This document shows, piece by piece, positions 51,094 to 59,175 of a stretch of DNA of 64,000 bases (position 1 is the stretch's first letter; each line of letters begins with the position of its first letter). The stretch is taken from assembly GCF_001305965.1 (NCBI RefSeq), contig NZ_JXQC01000003.1, positions 1,822,452 to 1,886,451 of the forward strand, given 5' to 3'. The notes under the pieces were generated by a model. It did no database searches and was not told the DNA's origin. It worked only from the letters and a program-made list of their open reading frames with translations. The translations under genes and the position numbers were made by a program. The stretch is from Erythrobacter sp. SG61-1L (GTDB taxonomy: Bacteria; Pseudomonadota; Alphaproteobacteria; Sphingomonadales; Sphingomonadaceae).

Positions 51094-53409
51094 TTAGAAG
51101 CCGTACCGGACGCGCACGCCGTAAGTGCGCGGCGGCTGGATATCGAGGCCGGTATAGTTGGCGATGAACGGTGCCTGCTGCGAACCTGTGTAGACCGCCT
51201 CATTGGTGATGTTGCGGATGAACGCCTGGATCGAGAGGTTCTCGTCAGCCGTGCGATAAGTCAGGCTGGCATTGAACACGGCATAGCCCTTGGCCCGCGC
51301 ATTCTCGACGAATTCGGCCGACAGCCAGCGCGAACTGGCGAAGGTCATGTTGGGCGAGAAGTCGATCGTGGCGCCATTGGCCAGATCGAAAGTATGGTCA
51401 TAGCTGACCGAACCGGACCATTCGGGCGTGCGCGGCAGCTGGAAGCCGTTGCAGTCGATCTGCCAATAGCCGATCTGCGCATTGCCGTTGGGCACTGCCG
51501 AAACGGCGCAGGCCGTGCGCGCATCGGGGTTGGACGTCTTGTAATTGTAGTAGGTGAAGTCCTTGTACTCGCTGTCGACATATTCGGCGCCGACGCGGAA
51601 CGAGTCATTGGGCGAAGGATCCCACGAAAATTCGACGCTGGCGCCCTTGGCAATCGCCTTGCCCGCGTTGAACAGCGAGGAAACCTGCGCGCCGCCACGG
51701 TCGAGCGAGGCGAAGTTTTCCTGACGGTCCTTATATTCGTAATAGAAGCCTTCGACGTTGAAGGTGATCGTGCGGCCGAGGAACTGGTTCTTCGACCCCA
51801 CGGCAAAGGCCGTCACGTCTTCCGGCTTGTAGGGATCGAGGTCGGCATTGGCCTGCCCGCCCGATTTGAAGCCGCTGGTGACGTTGGCGTAAAGCAGATT
51901 GTCCTGCCCGGCGTCGAATTCGAAGCCCAGCTTGTAGTTCAGGCGGTCGGCCGAATAGGTCCCCTGCACCCAGGTGCCGCCGGAAGTGAGCAGTTCGCAG
52001 CTGTCACCGGGGCCAGTGCCCCCAGCCATACAGGCAAGGCTGCCCTTCTTGGCATAGCGGTGCGCGTCGACCGTCTTGGTCTCATCCGTGTAGCGCAGGC
52101 CCGCCGTCAGGCGGAAGCTGTCGCTCAGCGAATAGGTCGCTTCACCGAAGGCCGCGTAAGCGCGAGTGTTGAGGTCCGCCACGAAGGCCGTGTCGCTGGC
52201 AAGGCCGAGCGAGACTTCGTTCAGGCTGTCCTGATCCTCGTTGAAGAAATAGCCGCCCAGCACCCAGGTGAGCGCTCCGTCCGAATTGCCAAGGCGCACT
52301 TCCAGCGTCTGGGCATCGGAGGTCGTCGGCTCACCGGTATAGGGGTTGATCGAATTGTAGCTCAGCGCCGGGTAGGACTGGCTGTCGTTCACCACGCGCT
52401 GATAGGCGGGGATGATCGTCAGGGTCGCCGGGCCAAGATCCCAGTCGAGATGGCCACTGATGCCCCAGGCGTCGATGTCCTGCTGCACCTTGCTGGTGTC
52501 GATCAGGGCAGGCCCCGGAGGCGCCACGAGCTGGCTGGTCAGATCGTTGAAGCTGTCATTGATCGAGGTCCAGCGATCGTCCGGCATGATCGGCTGCGGA
52601 TTGGTGATCCCCGGGCCGTTCGGCGCGGTTTCGGCATAGATAACCTGCCCATGGCCACGGCCACCGAGATGCTGGTAATTACCGGCCAGACGCAGCGTGA
52701 CGTCGGGCGTCGGCTCATACTTGATCTGCGCGCGGACCGACTGGTGCTTGTCGTCATCGGTGCCGTCGCTGATGTAACCGTCGCGCCAGGAACCCTGATA
52801 GGCCAGGCGCACAGCAGCCTTGTCGCCGATCGGCACGTTCACGGCGCCTTCGGCCAGGAAGCCGTCATAGTTCTGGAGGCCGGCCATCACATAGCCAGAG
52901 GTTTCGCCAAGCTGGGGCTGCACCGGCAGGATGTTCAGCACGCCGCCAGTGGAGTTGCGGCCATACAGGGTGCCCTGCGGCCCCTTGAGCACTTCCACAC
53001 GTTCCAGATCGAAGAAGGTGCCAGCAACCCACTGGGTGCGGGCCGAGAACACGCCATCGAAGCTCTGCGCGACGGCCGCATCGTTATAGGACGTGGTCGA
53101 GAAATCGCCCGCGCCGCGAATGAAGATCTGCAGCGCCGTACCGCCCTGGCTGACCTGCACGCCGGGCGCGACGCGGTTGAGATCGGTAAGCTGCGTAACG
53201 CCTGCCTTGGCCAGATCGTCAGCCGAAAGCACTTCCAGCGAGATCGCCGTGTCCTGCGCGCTCGCCTCGCGGAACTGCGCGGTCACGATGATTTCATGGG
53301 TATTCTCGGCGTCCTGTGCCCCCGCATCCTGCGCAAACGCAGGAACGGGAAGCAGGGCAGCAACCCCGACTCCGGCAAGCAGTTTCAAACGAAGATCGCA
53401 CATTCGCAT
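51094..53409 (-). CDS. TonB-dependent outer-membrane receptor
   Basis: A 771-aa receptor. The signal peptide ends near LLPVPAFAQD. A TonB-box-like region HEIIVTAQFREA precedes the plug domain (VLSADDLAKAGVTQLTDLNR, IRGAGDFS, VEVLKGPQGTLYGRNSTGG), and a 22-stranded barrel ends in GVRVRYGF, with the usual final Phe. It belongs to the large sphingomonad group of receptors for aromatic or siderophore substrates. Placed between the ring-cleavage operon and the carotenoid oxygenase under its own operator-like site, it probably imports the cluster's substrate. ATG 53409 follows GGGAGAAAAG. Confidence 0.92.
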   Translation of the reverse strand: MRMCDLRLKLLAGVGVAALLPVPAFAQDAGAQDAENTHEIIVTAQFREASAQDTAISLEVLSADDLAKAGVTQLTDLNRVAPGVQVSQGGTALQIFIRGAGDFSTTSYNDAAVAQSFDGVFSARTQWVAGTFFDLERVEVLKGPQGTLYGRNSTGGVLNILPVQPQLGETSGYVMAGLQNYDGFLAEGAVNVPIGDKAAVRLAYQGSWRDGYISDGTDDDKHQSVRAQIKYEPTPDVTLRLAGNYQHLGGRGHGQVIYAETAPNGPGITNPQPIMPDDRWTSINDSFNDLTSQLVAPPGPALIDTSKVQQDIDAWGISGHLDWDLGPATLTIIPAYQRVVNDSQSYPALSYNSINPYTGEPTTSDAQTLEVRLGNSDGALTWVLGGYFFNEDQDSLNEVSLGLASDTAFVADLNTRAYAAFGEATYSLSDSFRLTAGLRYTDETKTVDAHRYAKKGSLACMAGGTGPGDSCELLTSGGTWVQGTYSADRLNYKLGFEFDAGQDNLLYANVTSGFKSGGQANADLDPYKPEDVTAFAVGSKNQFLGRTITFNVEGFYYEYKDRQENFASLDRGGAQVSSLFNAGKAIAKGASVEFSWDPSPNDSFRVGAEYVDSEYKDFTYYNYKTSNPDARTACAVSAVPNGNAQIGYWQIDCNGFQLPRTPEWSGSVSYDHTFDLANGATIDFSPNMTFASSRWLSAEFVENARAKGYAVFNASLTYRTADENLSIQAFIRNITNEAVYTGSQQAPFIANYTGLDIQPPRTYGVRVRYGF

Positions 53410-53447
53410 CACTTTTCTCCCGAATAACGCCGACTTTCAAGTCAGTC

Positions 53448-53464
53448 GTTCTCTCTAGCAGAAC
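53448..53464 (+). promoter_or_regulatory. IclR-type operator 3
   Basis: GTTCTCTCTAGCAGAAC, a perfect GTTC/GAAC palindrome, lies about 40 bases upstream of the TonB receptor start (minus strand). Confidence 0.7.
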
Positions 53465-53569
53465 CTCATTCTTTTTCCGTTTAGGCGATGATTCTGCCCT
53501 TTGTCAAATCCGTGTTGCGATGTCCGCCCGCCGCCCCTTCCCGCACGGCCCGGAAGGCCCAACGAATGC

Positions 53570-53598
53570 TGGACAAATCCATTTTTCATTAATAGAAT
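53570..53598 (+). promoter_or_regulatory. Predicted carotenoid-oxygenase promoter
   Basis: TGGACA (53570-53575), 17 bases, then TAGAAT (53593-53598). Transcription would start near 53605, inside operator 4. A good sigma-70-like match for this genome. Confidence 0.55.
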
Positions 53599-53601
53599 GA
53601 T

Positions 53602-53618
53602 GTTCTGTCAATTAGAAC
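53602..53618 (+). promoter_or_regulatory. IclR-type operator 4
   Basis: GTTCTGTCAATTAGAAC covers the predicted transcription start of the carotenoid-oxygenase gene and ends 15 bases before its GTG. A partial extra half-site (TCATTAATAGAAT) overlaps the -10 just upstream. Confidence 0.72.
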
Positions 53619-53633
53619 AATCTAGGAGGATGT

Positions 53634-55106
53634 GTGACCAGTTTCCCAGACGTTCCGGCATTCACGGGCTTCAACAAGCCGTCGCGAGTCGAAGCCGATG
53701 TGCAGGATCTCAACGTGCGCGGAACGATTCCGCCGGAACTCGACGGCGCGTTTTATCGCGTGCAGCCCGAACACCAATTCCCGCCCAAGCTGGGCAATGA
53801 CATCGCCTTCAATGGCGACGGCATGATCTCCATGTTCCGCTTCAAGGACGGGAAGGTCGATTACCGGCAGCGCTGGGCCAAGACCGACAAGTGGAAGCTG
53901 GAAAACGCCGCCGGGCGCGCCGTGTTCGGCGCCTATCGCAACCCGCTGACCGACGATGAAGAAGTGAAGGGCAAGATTCGTGGCACGGCGAACACCAATG
54001 CCTATATCCATGGCGGGCGCCTTTATGCGCTGAAGGAAGATTCCCCCGCCCTGCTGATGGACCCGGCTTCGCTCGAAACCTTCGGCTACACCGATTTCGA
54101 CGGCAAGATGACGGGCGAGACCTTTTCCGCCCATCCCAAGACCGATCCGGCCACCGGCAATCTGTGCAGCTTCGGATATGCCTCCAAGGGCGTGCTGACC
54201 CGTGACATGACCTATTACGAGATCGACACGGACGGGAACCTGCTGTTCGATATCTGGTTCGAAACGCCCTATTATTGCATGATGCATGATTTCGCGATCA
54301 CGCCGGATTATGCGCTGTTCACCGTGATGGGGATGACCAGCAGCTGGGATCGCCTGAAGGCAGGCAAGCCGCATTTCGGCTTCGACACATCCCTGCCCAG
54401 CTATCTGGCCGTGGTGCCGCGCAAGGCCGGAACGACCGCCGAAGACATCCGCTGGTTCAAGGGGGCAAGCTGCTTCACTGCCCATGTGATGAATGCCTTC
54501 CAGGACGGGACGAAGATCCACCTCGACCTGCCGGTAGCCGCCAACAACATGATGCCGTTCTTCCCCGACATTAACGATGCCCCGTTCGATCCGGTGGCCG
54601 GCGCGACTTACCTCACTCGCTGGACCGTCGACATGGCCCAGAATACCGAGGAATATCAGTCACAGCGCCTCTCAGACATGATCGGCGAATTCCCGCGCTA
54701 TGACGACCGCTATTGCGGGCAGAACTACCGCTATGGCTGGCTGGTCGTGATCGACCCCTCGCAGCCGGTAGAACTCAAGGGCGGCAGCGCCGGCGGCTGG
54801 GTAATGAACACGCTGGGCATGGTGGACCATGAAACCGGCAAGGAACAGAAATGGTGGTGCGGCCCCGTTTCCAGCATCCAGGAACCCTGCTTCATCCCGC
54901 GCACGCCGGATGCTGCCGAGGGCGATGGCTGGATCGTGATGGTCTGCAACAGGCTTGAAGAACGCGGCAGCGAATTGCTGCTGTTCGAAGCCACCAATAT
55001 CGAACAAGGCCCGATCGCCACGATCGACATTCCCGTGCGCCTGCGCTTCGGCCTGCATGGCAACTGGGCCAATGCGATGGACGTCCCCGCGCTCGAAGCG
55101 GCCTGA
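53634..55106 (+). CDS. Carotenoid-oxygenase-family dioxygenase (lignostilbene/isoeugenol type)
   Basis: A 490-aa seven-bladed-propeller Fe(II) enzyme. The four metal His are visible: His167 (FSAHPKTD), His218 (MMHDFAIT), His284 (FTAHVMNAF) and His475 (GLHGNWA). In bacteria outside carotenoid clusters this family includes lignostilbene dioxygenase and isoeugenol monooxygenase, which cut an alkene next to a 4-hydroxyphenyl ring to an aldehyde. Neighbouring aldehyde dehydrogenase and 4-alkylphenol oxidation genes favour such a phenolic alkene. Start is GTG 53634 with AGGAGGA 3 bases upstream. Single-gene unit ended by a terminator. Confidence 0.9.
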   Translation: MTSFPDVPAFTGFNKPSRVEADVQDLNVRGTIPPELDGAFYRVQPEHQFPPKLGNDIAFNGDGMISMFRFKDGKVDYRQRWAKTDKWKLENAAGRAVFGAYRNPLTDDEEVKGKIRGTANTNAYIHGGRLYALKEDSPALLMDPASLETFGYTDFDGKMTGETFSAHPKTDPATGNLCSFGYASKGVLTRDMTYYEIDTDGNLLFDIWFETPYYCMMHDFAITPDYALFTVMGMTSSWDRLKAGKPHFGFDTSLPSYLAVVPRKAGTTAEDIRWFKGASCFTAHVMNAFQDGTKIHLDLPVAANNMMPFFPDINDAPFDPVAGATYLTRWTVDMAQNTEEYQSQRLSDMIGEFPRYDDRYCGQNYRYGWLVVIDPSQPVELKGGSAGGWVMNTLGMVDHETGKEQKWWCGPVSSIQEPCFIPRTPDAAEGDGWIVMVCNRLEERGSELLLFEATNIEQGPIATIDIPVRLRFGLHGNWANAMDVPALEAA

Positions 55107-55134
55107 GGCCACTTCAATTAACGGTCCTCTCCAG

Positions 55135-55162
55135 CCCCCTGCGGTCCCGCCGCAGGGGGTTT
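55135..55162. terminator. Terminator after carotenoid-oxygenase gene
   Basis: CCCCCTGCGG (55135-55144)/CCGCAGGGGG (55150-55159), a 10-bp perfect stem with a 5-base loop, followed by TTTCCTTT. It lies between convergent genes. Confidence 0.8.
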
Positions 55163-55175
55163 CCTTTGAGGGCGA

Positions 55176-56669
55176 TCAGTAGCCCAGCATCACCGACTTG
55201 GTTTCGGTAAAGGCCAGCACGCCGTGGCGGCCGTTCTCGCGGCCGAGGCCCGACTGACCGAAACCGCCGAAGGGCAGCGTGAATTCCATGCCGGAGCCAT
55301 TGATCTTCACCGATCCTGCGCGAAGCAGGCGAGCCATGGACTGCGCCCGTTCCAGATCGGTCGTCCAGGCATAGGCGGACAGGCCGTATTCGCTGTCATT
55401 GGCGCGGGCGGCCAGCGCCTCCAGTTCCTCGTCATCCGAGAAGCGCTGGACGCACAGCACCGGCCCGAAGATCTCCTCCCGTACGGCGCGCATATCGGGC
55501 GTAACGCGGTCGAGGATCGTCGGCGGCACGAAATAACCCGGCCCGCCGGGAACTTCTCCGCGAAAGGCCAGGCGGGCGCCTGCTTCCACCGCGCCGGTTA
55601 CGTAACCTTCCACCTTGTCGCGCTGGGCGGCAGAAATCAGCGGGCCGAGCGCGCTGCCCTCCTGCTCGCCGGGGCCGAGGGTCAGCCTTGCCGCAAAGGC
55701 GCAGAGCTGCTCCATGAAGCGGTCATAGATCGCATCGTGCAGGAACAGGCGCGATCCAGCCGCGCAGACCTGCCCGCTATTGGCGAAGATGCCCATGGCA
55801 ACACCGGGAACGGCACGGGCCAGATCGGCATCGTCGAACACCACCACGGGGGATTTCCCGCCCAGTTCCAGCGAGATACGCGTTACTCTTTCGGCCGCCT
55901 GCCGCATGATCGCCTTGCCGGTCATGGTCGATCCGGTGAAGGAAATCTTGTCTACGCCGGGATGGGCGGCCAGCGCGGCCCCGGCGGACTGGCCAGTGCC
56001 GTTCACCAGATTGATCGCCCCGGCGGGGAAGCCTGCCTCATGGGCCAGTTCGATCAGGCGGATGCAGCTGAAAGGCGCCAGTTCAGCAGGCTTGAGCACG
56101 GCGGTACAGCCGGCCGCCAGCGCGGCGGAAACCTTGTTGCAGGCAATGGCCAGCGGTGCATTCCACGGCACGATCAGCCCGGCCACACCCAAAGGCTCGT
56201 TCACCGTATAGGCATGCCAGCGGCCCGGCACGGAAGGCTCTGCCGTTTCCCCGCCCAAACGGCGGACCCAGCCCGCATTATAGCGGATCGCGGAAGGCCC
56301 GCCCTTGCCTGCCATCATCAGCGCCATGGGCCATGGCACGCCATTGTCCAGCGTTTCGATCGCGGCCAGTTGGGCGGAGTTTTCCTCCACCAGCGCGGCA
56401 AAGCGCAGCAGCAATTCCTCGCGCCGGGCAGGCAGCATCTCGCGCCACTCACGGGAACCGAAACAGGCCCTGGCGGCACTGACGGCAGCCTCAACGTCCT
56501 CTACCGTGCCCTCGGCCACGCGGCCCAGCACGGTTTCGTCGGCAGGGTTCAGAACCTCCACCGCCGCGCCCGTAATCGCCTTCGTTTCCCCGCCGATAAT
56601 GTGCCCGCCCACACCCGCGATCCATTCGCGCGCGGAACGGAAGGCAGCTTCACGCGCCATGTCGGTCAT
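55176..56669 (-). CDS. Aldehyde dehydrogenase
   Basis: A 497-aa NAD(P)-dependent aldehyde dehydrogenase. GVAGLIVPWNAPLAIACNKV, FTGSTMTGKAIMRQAAERV, SLELGGKSPVVVFDDAD and the catalytic Cys in NSGQVCAAGSRLF are in order, with FGPVLCVQRF near the end. The Phe/Gly-rich C-terminus (LPFGGFGQSGLGRENG) is typical of broad aromatic or aliphatic aldehyde dehydrogenases. It follows the GMC oxidoreductase by 13 bases and is the last gene of the flavocytochrome operon, consistent with oxidation of the aldehyde formed there. Confidence 0.9.
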   Translation of the reverse strand: MTDMAREAAFRSAREWIAGVGGHIIGGETKAITGAAVEVLNPADETVLGRVAEGTVEDVEAAVSAARACFGSREWREMLPARREELLLRFAALVEENSAQLAAIETLDNGVPWPMALMMAGKGGPSAIRYNAGWVRRLGGETAEPSVPGRWHAYTVNEPLGVAGLIVPWNAPLAIACNKVSAALAAGCTAVLKPAELAPFSCIRLIELAHEAGFPAGAINLVNGTGQSAGAALAAHPGVDKISFTGSTMTGKAIMRQAAERVTRISLELGGKSPVVVFDDADLARAVPGVAMGIFANSGQVCAAGSRLFLHDAIYDRFMEQLCAFAARLTLGPGEQEGSALGPLISAAQRDKVEGYVTGAVEAGARLAFRGEVPGGPGYFVPPTILDRVTPDMRAVREEIFGPVLCVQRFSDDEELEALAARANDSEYGLSAYAWTTDLERAQSMARLLRAGSVKINGSGMEFTLPFGGFGQSGLGRENGRHGVLAFTETKSVMLGY

Positions 56670-56682
56670 CTGTAAATCCCTT

Positions 56683-58299
56683 TCAGTTGCGGGCGGCGGC
56701 GCGGATCATGTCCGCGCCCTTCTCGCCGATCATCACGGCAGCGGCATTTGTGTTGGCGCCGACCAGCAGCGGCATCACCGAAGCATCGATCACGCGCAGG
56801 CCCTGAATGCCGCGCACGCGCAGTTCCGGGTCCACCACTGCTTCTGCGCCCATGCCCATCGCACAGGTGCCCACCGGGTGGTGCACCACGCCGAGCAGTT
56901 CCGCGCGCATGGCGTCGATCTGTTCTTCCATCGTGCCGCGCGGGCCGGGGATCGTTTCTTCCAGCACATGGGCCGCGAGCGGTTCCTGCGCGAAGAGCTT
57001 GCGGGACAGGGCCAGCCCGTCCTTCAGGCGGCGCCAGTCATCCGCATCGTCCAGCATATTGAGATGGATCTTGGGGTTGGAGCGGAAATCGGCATCGCGC
57101 AATTTCACTTGGCCCCGGCTGCGCGGGCGCAGCAGGCAGACCGAGCTGTAGAAGCAATCCTGCTTCGCCTTGCGAATGCCGGGAAACCAGATATTCGCAT
57201 CCACTCGCACCGGGCTGACCATGATCTGGATATCCGGCCGGTCCAGCCCGTCACGGCTGCGCAGCAAGAGACAACCCGCCGCGATCTGGTTAGTGAAAGT
57301 GCCCTTCCCCCGGAAATACCAGTTGAGGAAGGACATGGTCGCCCGGTCGAAGCGCAATTCCTGCGCGAAACTGTGATTGAGCCGCGCATCGTATTGATTG
57401 GCCACGCGCGGATGCTCCTGCAGGTTGCGCCCCACGCCCGGCAGGTGATGGACCGGATCGATCCCCAGCCCGCGTAGTTCCTCCGCATCGCCGATGCCCG
57501 ACAGCATCAGCAGTTGCGGCGAATTATAGGTGCCGCCGCTCAGCACGATCTCGCGCCGGGCCGTCACTTTCATGCGCTGCCCGTTGCGTTCGAACTCCAC
57601 CGCGCGCGCCCGGCCATCGGCAATATCCAGCTTCGCGGCCAGACTGTCGGTCCACACCGTCAAATTGCGCCGTGAAGAGCGGATCGGCTCCAGATAGGCG
57701 CGCGCACTGCCGCAACGGCTGCCGTCTTTCAGGGCAACGTGGACATCGGCCAGGCCTTCATTCGTCTCGCCATCGTAATCGCCGACATAGGCGATCCCCA
57801 TGGATGCGGCGGCCTTGCGCAATTCCTTGCCCATCAGGCGGCTATTGTCGACCGCGCGCACCGCAATCGGTCCGCCCTCCCCGCGCCGATTACTGGCGCC
57901 CTGCCAGAAATCCTCTGACCGCTTGAAATAGGGCAGGACGGATTCATAATCCCAGCCGGTGCAGCCCAGCTGCGCCCAATCGTCGAAATCCTTCGGATGC
58001 CCGCGGAAATGCACCGTCCCGTTGATCGAGGACGATCCGCCCAGCACCCGCCCGCGCGGCAGGGGGAACACACGGCCATCCAGATGCGGCTCCGGCTCGG
58101 AAGCGAATTGCCAGGTGAAGCGCGGATTGCGCAGCGCCTGCAGGAAGCCCAGCGGCATGCGGATATAGGGATGGCTCGCTTCCCCGCCCGCTTCCAGCAG
58201 CAGCACAGTGCAGGTGGGGTCTTCGCTCAGCCTGCTGGCAACGACTGCCCCCGCGCTGCCCGCGCCCACGACGATGTAATCGAATTCCGCGTTGCTCAC
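56683..58299 (-). CDS. GMC-family alcohol oxidoreductase
   Basis: A 538-aa FAD-dependent glucose-methanol-choline enzyme. The FAD motif FDYIVVGAGSAGAVVASRLS is followed by the GMC signatures RGRVLGGSSSINGTVHFRGH and SGGTYNSPQLLMLSGIG. The C-terminal active-site region HPVGTCAMG, then VIDASVMP and NTNAAAVMIGEK, is complete. It would oxidise an alcohol to an aldehyde. The GTG at 58299 gives the normal N-terminus; the longer frame upstream has no homology. Located between the flavocytochrome genes and the aldehyde dehydrogenase. Confidence 0.9.
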   Translation of the reverse strand: MSNAEFDYIVVGAGSAGAVVASRLSEDPTCTVLLLEAGGEASHPYIRMPLGFLQALRNPRFTWQFASEPEPHLDGRVFPLPRGRVLGGSSSINGTVHFRGHPKDFDDWAQLGCTGWDYESVLPYFKRSEDFWQGASNRRGEGGPIAVRAVDNSRLMGKELRKAAASMGIAYVGDYDGETNEGLADVHVALKDGSRCGSARAYLEPIRSSRRNLTVWTDSLAAKLDIADGRARAVEFERNGQRMKVTARREIVLSGGTYNSPQLLMLSGIGDAEELRGLGIDPVHHLPGVGRNLQEHPRVANQYDARLNHSFAQELRFDRATMSFLNWYFRGKGTFTNQIAAGCLLLRSRDGLDRPDIQIMVSPVRVDANIWFPGIRKAKQDCFYSSVCLLRPRSRGQVKLRDADFRSNPKIHLNMLDDADDWRRLKDGLALSRKLFAQEPLAAHVLEETIPGPRGTMEEQIDAMRAELLGVVHHPVGTCAMGMGAEAVVDPELRVRGIQGLRVIDASVMPLLVGANTNAAAVMIGEKGADMIRAAARN

Positions 58300-58312
58300 G
58301 CCAGCCTCACTC

Positions 58313-58777
58313 TCAGGAATTGCGGGCCGGCAGGGCCACCCAGGCAAAGGCAGTCTCGGCGCTCTGCGCGCCCTTCCCACCCGTCAATCCGGCCAGCAAC
58401 GGCCGCCATTGCTCTTCCGTCGCGCTGCCAAGCCAGCGATCCTGCCGCCCAAGCTGCATCAGCGGAACGACCCGCCGCCCGCCCATCCGGGCGATGTCGG
58501 CGGCGAGCAGATATTCGGAATGGCCAGTAATCCCCAACACCGGCCGGGCATCGGCAAACAGCCGTTCACGCAGCAGCAGGGCGGCAATCTCACCGCCGGT
58601 CGCGCGGGCTTGCACCCCGCCCGCCGTCGCCAGCTTCGCCGCCCGTGCAGCGCGCGGCATCCGGCCATTATAGAGCAGCAGCACAGGCTCCGCCGCCCAT
58701 GCCAATGTTCCGCCAAAACCCAGACCGAGTGCGGCAGGCGCGGCCAGCGCTCCGGCCAGAACCTCGCGCCGCCTCAC
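58313..58777 (-). CDS. Small Tat-exported protein of unknown function
   Basis: A 154-aa protein. It starts at GTG 58777, overlapping the cytochrome stop by 4 bases (GTGA). The N-terminus RRREVLAGALAAPAALGLG is a twin-arginine signal, cleaved near AWA-AEP. The mature part (VLLLYNGRMPRAARAAKLAT, LGITGHSEYLLAADIARMGG) looks alpha/beta, with no catalytic family recognised. Export by the Tat route implies it folds in the cytoplasm. Its position in a p-cresol-methylhydroxylase-like operon suggests an assembly or accessory role for the flavocytochrome, analogous in place to the small gene found in some pch/ehy operons. Confidence 0.7.
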   Translation of the reverse strand: MRRREVLAGALAAPAALGLGFGGTLAWAAEPVLLLYNGRMPRAARAAKLATAGGVQARATGGEIAALLLRERLFADARPVLGITGHSEYLLAADIARMGGRRVVPLMQLGRQDRWLGSATEEQWRPLLAGLTGGKGAQSAETAFAWVALPARNS

Positions 58778-59175
58778 TTGCTCTTGTCCTTCGCCAGATA
58801 GGCGGCGATCTGCTCCAGCTCCGCATCGCTCAGTTCCGCGCGGGAGAAAACGGGCATGTTCATCAGCCCGTTCCGCACCACGGCCTTCACATAATCCGCG
58901 CTCAGATCCGTGCGCTGGTGAAGCTGGGCAGGCACGTCTTCCGGCAGGCGCTTCTGCAGCATGATCGTGCCGGTGTTCCGGCCCACATGGCAGAAGGCAC
59001 ATTCCTTGCCATAGAGGCGTTCACCCGGATCGGCGGATTTCTGGCCGAAAGTCACGGCCTCGATCTGCGAAGGCAGGGCGGGCCTGGGCTTTTCCTCCCC
59101 GGCATCCGATTTGGCCGAGCAGGCCGCGATCAGGGCCATGGCGGCAAGGGCCAGGAACTTGCGGTCGTTCTTCAT
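58774..59175 (-). CDS. Class I c-type cytochrome (flavocytochrome electron acceptor)
   Basis: A 133-aa periplasmic cytochrome. The signal sequence ends with a lipobox-like LIAAC (Cys19), so it may be membrane-tethered. Haem attachment is at ECAFCH (Cys59, Cys62, His63), and the probable sixth ligand is Met107 in LMNMPVF. A cytochrome directly after a PCMH-type flavoprotein is the standard flavocytochrome arrangement, and electrons from phenol oxidation would pass to it. ATG 59175 overlaps the flavoprotein stop. Confidence 0.92.
   Translation of the reverse strand: MKNDRKFLALAAMALIAACSAKSDAGEEKPRPALPSQIEAVTFGQKSADPGERLYGKECAFCHVGRNTGTIMLQKRLPEDVPAQLHQRTDLSADYVKAVVRNGLMNMPVFSRAELSDAELEQIAAYLAKDKSK

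Noticed and set aside
51031-53427. 798-codon plus-strand open frame
   Set aside because: It lies exactly antisense to the TonB receptor, has no domain, and owes its openness to GC-rich codon phase.
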